From Nocardia vermiculata NBRC 100427 (GTDB lineage Bacteria; Actinomycetota; Actinomycetes; Mycobacteriales; Mycobacteriaceae): DNA of 64,000 nucleotides. The notes beneath the pieces were generated by a model. That model saw only the letters and a program-made list of their open reading frames with translations, ran no database searches and was not told where the DNA came from. The stretch covers positions 682,001 through 746,000 of the forward strand of contig NZ_BDCA01000001.1 of assembly GCF_001613265.1 (NCBI RefSeq), in the 5' to 3' direction. Made by a program: the position numbers and the translations under genes. Numbering within the stretch: position 1 is the stretch's first letter; every line of letters begins with the position of its first letter. Below, piece by piece: positions 44,784 to 53,332 of this stretch.

Positions 44784-45962
44784 TCACGGCACCTCGAGGA
44801 CCACCGCGGTGCCCATACCGCCGCCGGCGCACATCGCGGCCACGCCGATTCCCCCACCGCGCCGGCGCAACTCGTGGACCAGGCTCAGCACCATGCGAGT
44901 ACCGGTCATCGCCACCGGATGGCCCAGGCTGCAACCACTTCCGAGAATATTGACCTTCGCCTCGTCCAGGCCCAGTGTCCGGGTCGCGGCCACCGCCACC
45001 GAGGCGAAGGCCTCGTTGATCTCCCACAGCGCTACATCCGACACCGACAACCCGGCACGAGCGAGCACCTTCTCGATGGCGGGTGCCGGCGCCAACCCGG
45101 TCTCGGCCGCAGGCACCCCCACCGACGCCCACGCCCGAACCACGGCCAGCGGATCGATGCCACGCGCCCGGGCCAGCGCCCGATCGGCGACGACGAGGGC
45201 ACCGGCCGCATCGTTGATGCCGGCGGAGTTCCCGGCCGTGATGGAGAAACCGTCGATCTCCGGATGCAACGGCTTCAACGCGGCCATCTTCTCCAAGGAG
45301 GAGGTGCGGCGGGGATGTTCGTCGACGGCGAAGGTCACGCTCACGCCATCGCCCCTGGTCACCTCGATGGGCACGATCTCGTCGGTGAAACTCCCGGCAT
45401 CGATCGCCGCGACGGCACGTTGATGGGACCGAAACGCCCACTCGTCCATCTGCTCTCGCGTGATTCCGGCCTTGACCGCCGCATTCCAGCCGACGGTGAT
45501 CGACATATCCCGCACCGGTGCATCGGCCGTCTCACGGTGGCTCGGGGCGAGCCAGTCCTCCTCCACCTCCTGGCTACCGGGAATGCGTCGATTCACCGTC
45601 GGTGCAGTCGAACTCGACTGCACGCCTCCGGCCACCACGACCCGGTCCATCCCGGCGATCACCGAGGCGGCGGCGCTCTGCAACGTCGACAATCCGGACG
45701 CACAGTGCCGGTTGTGTGCGATACCCGGCGCGTTCACCAGGCCCGCCTCGATCGCGACGTACCGCCCGATCGCGCCACCGCCGTACAGCGATTCGCCGAG
45801 CACCACATCGTCGATCAGCTCGGGTTCCACACCCGCGCGGCGTACCGCCGCACCGACTGCTGCCGTACCCAGCGTGAAGGCATCGGTTTCGGTGAGCGAA
45901 CCCTTGTATGCCGTCCCGATCGCAGTGCGCGCGCCCGAAATGATCACGGCCTCATGGCTCAT
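44784..45962 (-). CDS. thiolase (acetyl-CoA acyltransferase)
   Basis: Degradative thiolase of 392 residues. The nucleophile Cys87 is in HNRHCASGLSTL, the NEAFA box is WEINEAFASVAVA, GSGCSLGHPVAMTG holds the catalytic His, and the second catalytic Cys is in MCAGGGMGTAVVLE. ATG 45962 was chosen over GTG 45971, with GGGG upstream. It lies 64 bp downstream of the amidohydrolase at 46027 on the same strand and is probably in its operon. It would perform the last beta-oxidation step, releasing acetyl-CoA or propionyl-CoA. Confidence 0.9.
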   Translation of the reverse strand: MSHEAVIISGARTAIGTAYKGSLTETDAFTLGTAAVGAAVRRAGVEPELIDDVVLGESLYGGGAIGRYVAIEAGLVNAPGIAHNRHCASGLSTLQSAAASVIAGMDRVVVAGGVQSSSTAPTVNRRIPGSQEVEEDWLAPSHRETADAPVRDMSITVGWNAAVKAGITREQMDEWAFRSHQRAVAAIDAGSFTDEIVPIEVTRGDGVSVTFAVDEHPRRTSSLEKMAALKPLHPEIDGFSITAGNSAGINDAAGALVVADRALARARGIDPLAVVRAWASVGVPAAETGLAPAPAIEKVLARAGLSVSDVALWEINEAFASVAVAATRTLGLDEAKVNILGSGCSLGHPVAMTGTRMVLSLVHELRRRGGGIGVAAMCAGGGMGTAVVLEVP

Positions 45963-46026
45963 CGGAGCCACCCCATTCCCGTATTCGAGTAGAAATTTTC
46001 CGACAGTGCCGCCTCGACCGCGGGGG

Positions 46027-47733
46027 TCAGCGGGCGGTCACCAGACGCCCCGGAACCTCTCCGGTCAGCTCGTCGTGATCCACCAGCACCCGGCCGTTGA
46101 CGAGCGTGTAGTCGTACCCCCGCGCGCGCTGCACGAATCGCTGCGCCCCGAGCGGGAAGTCGGTTGCCATCCGCGGAGCGAACAGGTCCAGGTTCTCCAG
46201 ATCGATGACGTTCACATCGGCATGGGCGCCGGGTGCCAGCACCCCGCGATCGGCGATGCCGAACAGGTTGGCGGCGTCCACCGTCAGCCGCCGGATCGCC
46301 GCCCCGATCCCCAGCAATGCCCGATCACGCACCCAGTGCCGCAGGAAGTAGGTCGAGTTCCCGGCGTCCATGGTGAGCGCGACGTGCGCGCCCGCATCCG
46401 CAACACCCAGCACCACATCGGGATTGGTGATCATTCGCGCCACCGCATCCAGATCCTGGTTGAGCACCGGGTAGTAGAGCAGGCCCGATCCGTCCGTTTC
46501 CAGGAGGTAGTCGATGAATGCGGCGGCGGCGCTGCATCCGCGGCGCTGCGCCTCGGCGGCGAGGCTGTTGTCGGGGCCCACGTCGTAGGCGGCCGAACCC
46601 GGTGGCAGTAGATACATTTTCGCCGGATCCTTCGGTGCGAGCGGACCGGACGCCTGCGACGGCTGCTCGGCTGCGGCCACCAGCCGGTCCCGAATCTCGC
46701 TGCGGGCCAGCAGTTCGAGTCGTGCCGCAGGCGGCTCCGCCATCACCTGCGACCAGGCCGGAAGTGCGTCGTAGGGGGTACGGCTCGCAATGCCGTAGAC
46801 GATGGCGCTCCCGCGCACGGAGGTCATCGGTCGCAGATCGGCGCCGCGCGTCCGCGCGCCGGCGGTCTGCTCCATCACCCACGCCCACAGCCCCGGGCGC
46901 CGGTCGCTCTGCATGATCGAGAAGGTCAGCGGACGCCGCGATGTCAGCGCCACCTGCTCCATCCAAGCCATTTCCGCGCGCGAATTGGCACGGTCGGCGC
47001 CGTCCCGTTCGCCCAGGCGCGGGACCACCTGGAAGGTGCCGCGGCCACGTTCGGCCAGTACATCGGCGATCGCCGAGAGCTCCGCGGTGTCGGCGAAGGT
47101 GCCCGGTATCGGCCGGCCGTCGGTGACGGTGTGCATATAGGTCCGGGAGGTGGAGAAGCCCAGCGCTCCGGCATCGATGGCCTCCCCCACCAGCGCGGCC
47201 ATCTCGGCGCGATCGGCATCGGTGGCCGGTGCCTCGTCGAGGCTGCGCTCTCCCATGACGTAGTAGCGCAGCGCGGCATGACCGACGAGCCCGCCCACAT
47301 TGACTCCGAGTGCGCGGGTGCCCAGGCTCTTCAGATAATCCCCGTAGGTCTGCCAGCCCCAGTCCACACCGGCCATGATCGTATCGGCGGGAATATCTTC
47401 CACCGACTCCATCATCGCGGCCAGGTATCCCTCCTGACCTGGACGAACGGGGGCGAAAGTGACGCCGCAATTGCCCATCACCACGCTGGTGACCCCGTGG
47501 TAGCAGGAGGGGGTCGCCGGCGGATCCCAGAACAGCTGGGCATCCAGATGGGTGTGCACATCGATGAATCCGGGAGTGACCAGCCGACCCGACGCGTCGA
47601 TCTCGCGACGCCCGGCGGCTTGCTTCGGCCCGATCTCGGTGATGCGGTCCCCGTCGATCGCCACATCGGCCCGCCGGGGCGGTGCCCCGGTCCCGTCGAC
47701 CACGTCCCCACCGCGAATCACGATGTCATGCAT
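46027..47733 (-). CDS. N-acyl-D-amino-acid deacylase-like amidohydrolase (second copy)
   Basis: Amidohydrolase of 568 residues, paralogous to the gene at 40610. Matching segments are IVIRGGDVVDGTGAPPRRADVAI, FIDVHTHLDAQLFWDP, SVVMGNCGVTFAPVRPG and VADAGAHVALTMDAGN. It starts an operon with the thiolase gene and has a TetR-type operator 42 bp upstream. Having two paralogues of this subtype under the same operator suggests they act on related amide-like or cyclic intermediates, with separate roles. Confidence 0.86.
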   Translation of the reverse strand: MHDIVIRGGDVVDGTGAPPRRADVAIDGDRITEIGPKQAAGRREIDASGRLVTPGFIDVHTHLDAQLFWDPPATPSCYHGVTSVVMGNCGVTFAPVRPGQEGYLAAMMESVEDIPADTIMAGVDWGWQTYGDYLKSLGTRALGVNVGGLVGHAALRYYVMGERSLDEAPATDADRAEMAALVGEAIDAGALGFSTSRTYMHTVTDGRPIPGTFADTAELSAIADVLAERGRGTFQVVPRLGERDGADRANSRAEMAWMEQVALTSRRPLTFSIMQSDRRPGLWAWVMEQTAGARTRGADLRPMTSVRGSAIVYGIASRTPYDALPAWSQVMAEPPAARLELLARSEIRDRLVAAAEQPSQASGPLAPKDPAKMYLLPPGSAAYDVGPDNSLAAEAQRRGCSAAAAFIDYLLETDGSGLLYYPVLNQDLDAVARMITNPDVVLGVADAGAHVALTMDAGNSTYFLRHWVRDRALLGIGAAIRRLTVDAANLFGIADRGVLAPGAHADVNVIDLENLDLFAPRMATDFPLGAQRFVQRARGYDYTLVNGRVLVDHDELTGEVPGRLVTAR

Positions 47734-47774
47734 GGTTTTCCATCCTTCCCGGCGTGGGATACCCGAGCATAAAC

Positions 47775-47790
47775 AAGGGAGTACTCACTC
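47775..47790. promoter_or_regulatory. putative TetR operator, amidohydrolase-thiolase operon
   Basis: AAGGGAGTACTCACTC matches the shared palindrome at 12 of 16 positions, 42 bp upstream of the amidohydrolase start. Confidence 0.55.
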
Positions 47791-47834
47791 AACATAACCC
47801 GTGAAGCGCTCGCATATCAGGGCCTAGCGTGAGA

Positions 47835-47850
47835 AAGTAGGTACTTACTT
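47835..47850. promoter_or_regulatory. putative TetR operator, SDR-ferredoxin operon
   Basis: AAGTAGGTACTTACTT matches the shared palindrome at 13 of 16 positions and is nearly symmetric itself. It lies 53 bp upstream of the SDR start. Confidence 0.6.
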
Positions 47851-47902
47851 GCTAATCGCACCGCTCGGGCCCTGACCCGCAGCGCACATCGCAGGAGTCG
47901 AC

Positions 47903-48712
47903 GTGGGATCGATGGACGGCCGAACCGCAATCGTGACCGGCGCGAGCCGGGGAATCGGGCAGCGCATCGCCGAACGCTTCGCCGCCGAAGGCGCGGCGGT
48001 GGCCGTAGTGGCCCGCACCGCCCAGGCCGGCAGCGCCGCACTCCCCGGTTCCATCGAGGAGGTGGTGTCGGCGATCCGGGATCGCGGGGGCCGCGCCGCC
48101 GCGATCCGGGCCGACCTGACCGTTCCCGACGAGGTGGAGACGATCCTCACGCGCGCCGAGGAAGCCCTGGGCCCGGTAGATACCCTGGTCAACAACGCGG
48201 GCGTGAACTTCTACGGCCCGGCGCTCGACATTCGCCCCAGCCGTTACGGCCTGATGTTCCAGATGATGGTCCACACCCCGTTCCGGCTGTGCCAGTTGGC
48301 CGTTCCCGGCATGCTCGAGCGCGGTCGCGGCTGGATCCTCAACATCACCTCCAAACAGGCCCGGCATCCGCTGGGCCCGCCGTACCCGGAGTGGGCCGCC
48401 GACGGTTGCGTGCCCTACGGCATGTGCAAATCGGCACTCGACCGGCTGACCACCGGATTGGCCGCGGAGGTACACGGGACCGGTGTGCACATCAGCAGTC
48501 TGGGCACCTCCGGGCTGGTCATGACGCCGGGGGTCGCCGTCGTATCGCCCCACACCCCCGACGACACCCCGGTCGAGCCCGACGACGCCATGGCCGAAGC
48601 CGCTGTACTGCTGTGTAATTCGACCGAAGACACCGGGCGTATCGCCTACAGCATGGAACTATTGGGCCGTCCGTTCCCCGAAGGCCCCTGGGCCTTGTCG
48701 GCCACCTACTGA
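47903..48712 (+). CDS. short-chain dehydrogenase/reductase
   Basis: SDR of 269 residues. The cofactor motif is AIVTGASRGIGQRIAERF (TGxxxGIG), NNAG is at LVNNAGVNF, the catalytic Ser is in LNITSKQA, and the Tyr-Lys pair is in PYGMCKSALDR. The insertion between Ser and Tyr (HPLGPPYPEWAADGCV) is longer than usual. GTG 47903 has GGAG five bases upstream. It is followed after 13 bp by a ferredoxin gene, an unusual partner for an SDR, so the pair may serve an oxygenase product. Confidence 0.88.
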   Translation: MGSMDGRTAIVTGASRGIGQRIAERFAAEGAAVAVVARTAQAGSAALPGSIEEVVSAIRDRGGRAAAIRADLTVPDEVETILTRAEEALGPVDTLVNNAGVNFYGPALDIRPSRYGLMFQMMVHTPFRLCQLAVPGMLERGRGWILNITSKQARHPLGPPYPEWAADGCVPYGMCKSALDRLTTGLAAEVHGTGVHISSLGTSGLVMTPGVAVVSPHTPDDTPVEPDDAMAEAAVLLCNSTEDTGRIAYSMELLGRPFPEGPWALSATY

Positions 48713-48725
48713 CACGGAGGATCTC

Positions 48726-48914
48726 ATGCACGTATCCATCGACCACGATCTCTGTCAGGGGCACGCCCGGTGCTGGGAGATCTGCCCCGAAGTGTTCGAA
48801 CTCGACGACGAGGGCAGCGGGCGCACGCTGGTCGACGAGGTGCCCGCCGAACTCGGCGAACGGGTACAGGAGGCGGCCGACAACTGCCCGGAACGCGCCA
48901 TCACCCTCCACTGA
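48726..48914 (+). CDS. 3Fe-4S ferredoxin, P450-associated type
   Basis: Ferredoxin of 62 residues with Cys10-QGHAR-Cys16-WEI-Cys20-P and a distal Cys54 in NCPERAI. His replaces the second cysteine of the usual CxxCxxC, as in the single-cluster ferredoxins that feed P450s in actinobacteria. It probably carries electrons to the P450 at 37642 or the Rieske enzyme. It is cotranscribed with the SDR and a perfect 13-bp hairpin ends the operon. Confidence 0.92.
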   Translation: MHVSIDHDLCQGHARCWEICPEVFELDDEGSGRTLVDEVPAELGERVQEAADNCPERAITLH

Positions 48915-48928
48915 CCGAGCGACCGACA

Positions 48929-48962
48929 GCCCGCGTCCACGACGATCGCCGTGGACGCGGGC
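48929..48962. terminator. bidirectional terminator hairpin
   Basis: GCCCGCGTCCACG and CGTGGACGCGGGC form a perfect 13-bp stem with an 8-nt loop between the convergent ferredoxin and amidohydrolase genes. Confidence 0.8.
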
Positions 48963-48971
48963 TCGAACGGT

Positions 48972-50180
48972 TCAGGATTCCGGGATCGTCGCCGGGTCGG
49001 CCGGGGTGAAGTTGTACACCCGGGAGGCATTGCCGACGGTGATCTTGTCCTGCACGTCCTGGGGCAGATGGCCGAGCCACTTGCCCGCCATCTGCACGGT
49101 GTCCGGCCAGGTCGAATCCGAATGCGGGTAGTCGCATTCCAGCATCACGTTGTCCTCGCCGATGATGTCCAGTAGGCGGATGCCGGCCTGATCCTCGATG
49201 AAGGTGCCGTAGACGTGGTCGCGGAACAGGCGGCGGATATCGGTGTCGAGGTCGAAGGTGGCCTTTCCCTTCTGCTCGCCGCGCTCGTGGGTGGCGTTCA
49301 TGCTGATGTCGAAGCGAGAGGCCCAGAAGCGCTGCTTGTCGACCACCTGCTCGGCGCGTTCGAGGAAGTACGGGATCCAGCCGATCGAGCCCTCCGAGAG
49401 TGCGATCTTCAGGTTCGGATACTTCACGAAGTTGCCGCTGAACAACCAATCCAGCAGGGTGCCTGCCTGATTCGCGGCCGCGGAGTACGCCATGAACGCG
49501 AGCGTCGGCATATCCTCGGAGGTTCGGATCATATTGGACGACGAACCGACATGCATCGAGATCGTGGAGCCGGTGTCGTTGCAGGCCTGCAGGACCGGAT
49601 CCCAGAAGTCGGTGTGGATCGAGGGCAACCCCAGTTTGGTGGGGTTCTCGGAGAAGGCAATGGATTTCGCACCCAGTGCGGCGGTGCGCTCGATCTCGGC
49701 GGCGGCGGCGACCGGATCCCACAGCGGGATGATCATCATCGGGATGAACCGCCCCGGGTAGGCCTGAGCGAACTCCTCGAGGATGAAATCGTTCCAGGCC
49801 CGCACGCAGAGCAGTGCGAGTTCCTTGTCCTTGGCCTCGTGGAAGATCTGACCGCAGTAGCGCGGCAGCGAGGGGAACAGCATCGACGACAGCACATGCC
49901 CCTGATTCATGTCGGCCACCCGCGCGGCCGGGTCGTAGCAGCCCTGGCGCATCTCCTCGTAGGTGATCGGCTCCGGGGAGAATTCTTCACGTTTCTTGCC
50001 CGCGACCGCGTTGAGGCCGGTGGTGACGATCTGGCGGTCCTCGTAGACCCAGAACTCGGACTTGTCCTCTCGGACGATCCGGGGGCCGGTCCGACGCCAT
50101 TTCTCCGGCAACCGCTCCTGCCACAGCCGCGCCGGCTCGATGAGATGGTCATCAACCGATATGAACCAGCTGAACGACAT
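48972..50180 (-). CDS. amidohydrolase_2-type TIM-barrel hydrolase/decarboxylase
   Basis: Protein of 402 residues of the Amidohydrolase_2 family (ACMSD and gamma-resorcylate decarboxylase relatives). The N-terminal metal motif is VDDHLIEP (Asp and His in place of HxH), later segments include FSENPTKLGLPSIHTDFWDP, ISMHVGSSS and the terminal metal Asp in MLECDYPHSDSTWPDT. ATG 50180 has GGGAGA five bases upstream. Two relatives lie at 51618 and 59356. Such enzymes in catabolic clusters may hydrolyse C-C bonds or decarboxylate aromatic acids; the reaction is unknown. Confidence 0.83.
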   Translation of the reverse strand: MSFSWFISVDDHLIEPARLWQERLPEKWRRTGPRIVREDKSEFWVYEDRQIVTTGLNAVAGKKREEFSPEPITYEEMRQGCYDPAARVADMNQGHVLSSMLFPSLPRYCGQIFHEAKDKELALLCVRAWNDFILEEFAQAYPGRFIPMMIIPLWDPVAAAAEIERTAALGAKSIAFSENPTKLGLPSIHTDFWDPVLQACNDTGSTISMHVGSSSNMIRTSEDMPTLAFMAYSAAANQAGTLLDWLFSGNFVKYPNLKIALSEGSIGWIPYFLERAEQVVDKQRFWASRFDISMNATHERGEQKGKATFDLDTDIRRLFRDHVYGTFIEDQAGIRLLDIIGEDNVMLECDYPHSDSTWPDTVQMAGKWLGHLPQDVQDKITVGNASRVYNFTPADPATIPES

Positions 50181-50203
50181 GGGATCTCCCAACTCCGGTA
50201 ACA

Positions 50204-50219
50204 AAGCGAATACTTACAT
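50204..50219. promoter_or_regulatory. putative TetR operator (weak), amidohydrolase promoter
   Basis: AAGCGAATACTTACAT matches the shared palindrome at 10 of 16 positions and keeps the TACTTAC right arm. It lies 24 bp upstream of the amidohydrolase start. Confidence 0.4.
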
Positions 50220-50284
50220 ACAAGGTAGCCGCAGATGAAGGGCGGCGCCAGAGCTTACGACGATTCGTTGCGCTGCCGCACCGC

Positions 50285-51361
50285 TCAGACGATGACGGTG
50301 CGTACCCCTTCGGAACGGGTGAGCAGCTCCACTCCCTTGTTGATCTCGTCGAGCGAAATACGATGAGTGATCATCGAATCCAGATCCAGGCGCCCCGACT
50401 CCGCCAGCCTGATGAAGCGCGGGAAGTCGCGCAGGATCTGTGCACCGCCGACGACCGATCCGGCAATCCGCTTGCCGGAGAAGACCGTCGAGATCGCCGG
50501 CAGGGTCAGTACGTCGGTCGTTGCGGGCATGCCGACCAGCGTGACCACTCCCTCCACCCGCGCCATATCGATGGCCTGAGTGACCAACTCGGGGCGCCCG
50601 ACCACCTCGAAGGTGTAGTCGGCGCCGCGGCCCCCCGTCAGCTCACGCACCTGAGCGACGGCATCTCCCGCCTGCGGATCGACGGTGTGGGTGGCACCCA
50701 CCCGCAGACTCGCGTCCCGGCGCCCGGCCATCGGGTCGACCGCGATCACAGTCGCCGCACCGGCGATATGCGCGCCTTGGATCACCGATTGCCCCACACC
50801 GCCGCAGCCGATGACCGCCACCGAAGACCCCGGTGTCACCCCCGCGGTATTGAGCGCCGCACCCAATCCGGTGGTCACACCGCAGCCGAGCAGGGCCAGC
50901 TGCTCGTCGGCCAGGTCGGTGTGCACCGGAACCACCGAAGCCTCGTGCACCACCATGGCCTCGGCGAAGGTTCCACAGCCACAGACCGCGGCCGCGCGAC
51001 GCCCGTCGGCCAACCGGAACCGTTGCCGGCCCTTCACCTCGGCATTGAGTTCACAATGGTTCGACATGCCGTTGACGCACGACCAGCAGCGTCCGCAGGC
51101 GGGGGTGACCGAGGCCAGCACCCGATCCCCGACCCGCGTTCGTCGCACCTCGGAGCCGACCTCCTCGACGATCCCGCATCCCTCGTGTCCCGGCACGATC
51201 GGCAGGGGCAGCGGTGAGCGCCCCTCGATGACATTCAGATCGGTATGGCAGATGCCACTGGCGGACAACCGCACCACCACATCGTGCGGACCGGGCTCCG
51301 GCATGGGCAGATCTTCGATGTCGAGGGGCCGACCGGCTTCGTAGGCGACAACGACCTTCAT
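50285..51361 (-). CDS. zinc-dependent alcohol dehydrogenase
   Basis: Medium-chain dehydrogenase of 358 residues. Catalytic zinc ligands are in SASGICHTD (Cys) and PGHEGCG (His, Glu). The structural zinc lobe is CGRCWSCVNGMSNHC. The NAD-binding Rossmann motif is VAVIGCGGVGQSVIQGA and the following acidic residue is in VIAVDP, favouring NAD. It would oxidise a primary alcohol formed by the P450 or Rieske enzyme and pass an aldehyde to the aldehyde dehydrogenases. A TetR-type operator is 66 bp upstream. Confidence 0.9.
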   Translation of the reverse strand: MKVVVAYEAGRPLDIEDLPMPEPGPHDVVVRLSASGICHTDLNVIEGRSPLPLPIVPGHEGCGIVEEVGSEVRRTRVGDRVLASVTPACGRCWSCVNGMSNHCELNAEVKGRQRFRLADGRRAAAVCGCGTFAEAMVVHEASVVPVHTDLADEQLALLGCGVTTGLGAALNTAGVTPGSSVAVIGCGGVGQSVIQGAHIAGAATVIAVDPMAGRRDASLRVGATHTVDPQAGDAVAQVRELTGGRGADYTFEVVGRPELVTQAIDMARVEGVVTLVGMPATTDVLTLPAISTVFSGKRIAGSVVGGAQILRDFPRFIRLAESGRLDLDSMITHRISLDEINKGVELLTRSEGVRTVIV

Positions 51362-51426
51362 AGCATACCTCTACGGGTTGACTGCGATACGCCACGGAAC
51401 GAACCGCCGCGCCGTCGCTGGGTATC

Positions 51427-51442
51427 GAGCGAGTACTTACTC
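51427..51442. promoter_or_regulatory. putative TetR operator, alcohol dehydrogenase promoter
   Basis: GAGCGAGTACTTACTC matches the shared palindrome at 14 of 16 positions, 66 bp upstream of the alcohol dehydrogenase start. A half-site (CTTACTC, 51564-51570) lies nearer the divergent amidohydrolase gene. Confidence 0.6.
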
Positions 51443-51617
51443 ATGTTAGGAGTCCGATTCCGGTCCCGGCGTCGATTCGGCGGTCCGCCCGCAATTCGAT
51501 GCCGAACCCGTTGCGACCTTGACATCCGCTACCCGCGATGCCAAGTTAGTAACTGTGCGCTCACTTACTCAGAGCTCACTTCCCCTGTCTACGGGTGTAT
51601 CCGGAGGTAGCGCAGCG

Positions 51618-52793
51618 ATGGAATACGGGTTGATCGATGCCGACGGGCACTACTACGAACCCGACGACTGCTTCTCGCGCCATATCGAGTCGAAGTTCGC
51701 CGACCGCACCATCGGCGTGAAACGCGGTGACGACGGCCTGGGCCGCATCTTCCTGCGGGGACAGCGCACCTTCATGAGCGTGATGCCCGGTGACTACGCC
51801 TCGGCGCCCGGCGCGCTCCAGGGTCTGTTCGTAGGCGGGGTCGCCGACGGCTTCACCCATCGTGAGGTGGTGACGACGAAGGACCATCCGGAATTCGCCG
51901 ACCGCAAGGCACGCCTGGCCGTCCTCGACGAACAAGGTGTCGACGCCACCCTCATGCTGCCCACCGTGGGCGTCGCCGTGGAATACGACCTGCGCGACGA
52001 TGTCGACCTCACCTATGCGAGTCTGCGCGCGTTCAACCGCTGGCTGGAAGACGATTGGGGCTACGGCGCCGACGGCAGGCTGTTCGGGGTGCCGATGCTG
52101 TCGCTGCTCGATATCGACCGTGCCGTCACCGAAGTGCATCGCGTGATCGAGGCCGGCGCCCGCATGGTGCATCTGTGCCCGGGACCGATCGGCGGCCGCT
52201 CCCCCGCCGACCCGGTCTTCGATCCGTTCTGGGATACCGTGGCCGAGGCCGGAATTCCGGTGGTATTGCACGTATCCAACAGCGGTTACCAGCATTTCTA
52301 CGGTACCCACTGGTCGGAGAATCCGGAGAATCCGTCCCATATGCAGTCCCCGCTGCAGTGGGCGCTGTGCAATACCGAGCGCCCGGTGGTCGACACGTTG
52401 ATCGCACTCACGCTGCACAATCTGTTCGGCCGCCATCCCAAGGTGAAGATCGTCTCCATCGAGAACGGATCGAGTTGGCTTCGCCCGCTGTTCAAGACGA
52501 TCGACAAGGCCGCGGCCCTGGGACGACGTGGCCCCATGATCGGTGGCCCACTCCCGCCCCGCCCCAGCGAGGCCCTCGCCGAACACCTGTGGGTGTGCCC
52601 GTTCCCCGAGGACGACGTCCACGACCTGATCGATGCCCTCGGCGCCGACCATGTCCTGTTCGGCTCGGACTACCCGCACCCGGAGGGCCTGCGCGACCCC
52701 CGCGATTACCTGCCCCGCCTGCAAACCTGCGATCCGACGGTGCGCCACCAGGTGCTGCGTGGAAATACGGCGGCGCTACTCGGTTTGAGCTGA
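51618..52793 (+). CDS. amidohydrolase_2-type TIM-barrel hydrolase/decarboxylase (second member)
   Basis: Protein of 391 residues, related to those at 48972 and 59356. MEYGLIDADGHYYEPDDCF opens with the DxDxH-like metal motif, MVHLCPGPIGGR and VVLHVSNSGYQHFYGTHW are in the middle, and the final metal site is in LFGSDYPHPEGLRDP. ATG 51618 has GGAGG ten bases upstream; the frame to 51519 has no start signal. It is divergent from the alcohol dehydrogenase. Reaction unknown. Confidence 0.83.
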   Translation: MEYGLIDADGHYYEPDDCFSRHIESKFADRTIGVKRGDDGLGRIFLRGQRTFMSVMPGDYASAPGALQGLFVGGVADGFTHREVVTTKDHPEFADRKARLAVLDEQGVDATLMLPTVGVAVEYDLRDDVDLTYASLRAFNRWLEDDWGYGADGRLFGVPMLSLLDIDRAVTEVHRVIEAGARMVHLCPGPIGGRSPADPVFDPFWDTVAEAGIPVVLHVSNSGYQHFYGTHWSENPENPSHMQSPLQWALCNTERPVVDTLIALTLHNLFGRHPKVKIVSIENGSSWLRPLFKTIDKAAALGRRGPMIGGPLPPRPSEALAEHLWVCPFPEDDVHDLIDALGADHVLFGSDYPHPEGLRDPRDYLPRLQTCDPTVRHQVLRGNTAALLGLS

Positions 52794-52812
52794 CGGCGCC
52801 GAACCGGCGCCG
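52794..52812 (+). terminator. small GC hairpin after the amidohydrolase gene
   Basis: CGGCGCCG and CGGCGCCG pair around a 3-nt loop directly after the stop codon. It is GC-rich without a T-tract. Confidence 0.4.
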
Positions 52813-52866
52813 GCCCGCAGCCGAGGGTGAAGGGCACTCCCCTCGTTCGGGTATTACGCTCGGCGC

Positions 52867-53310
52867 ATGAGCGACGAGTGTGTGTTCTGCGCGATCATGG
52901 CCGGTGATGCTCCCGGTGTTCGGGTGGACGAGGACGAGACGACGTACGCGTTCATGGACATCCACCCGGCGACGGACGGGCACCTGCTGGTAATCCCCAA
53001 GCGGCACAGCAAGGATCTGTTCGAGATTGCCCCGGAAGACCTCAGCGCCGTCACCCGGTCCGCGCAGCGCATCGCGAAGACTGCCGTCGAGGTGTTCGGT
53101 GCCGACGGTGTGAACATCCTCAACTGCTGCGGTGCGGCCGCCTGGCAGACGGTGTATCACTTTCACCTGCACGTCATTCCGCGCTACACCGACCGTGCCA
53201 AGGACCGCCTGGTGCTGCCGTGGCAACCCGGTGTGGCAGCAGATGCGCACACCCTCAGCACCCTCGGAGAGCGACTCGCCGGCGCCCTCACCGAGCCGGG
53301 AAAGCACTGA
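52867..53310 (+). CDS. HIT family nucleotide-binding protein
   Basis: Histidine triad protein of 147 residues. MSDECVFCAIMAGDAP and FMDIHPATDGHLLVIPKRHSKDLFE are the usual N-terminal features. The active site HFHLHVIPR (HxHxHxx) is intact, so AMP-type phosphoramidate hydrolysis is possible. It is a housekeeping-looking gene inside the catabolic region and carries no palindrome of the shared type upstream. Confidence 0.9.
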   Translation: MSDECVFCAIMAGDAPGVRVDEDETTYAFMDIHPATDGHLLVIPKRHSKDLFEIAPEDLSAVTRSAQRIAKTAVEVFGADGVNILNCCGAAAWQTVYHFHLHVIPRYTDRAKDRLVLPWQPGVAADAHTLSTLGERLAGALTEPGKH

Positions 53311-53332
53311 GGCACCGTCCGATCGGATTCCG

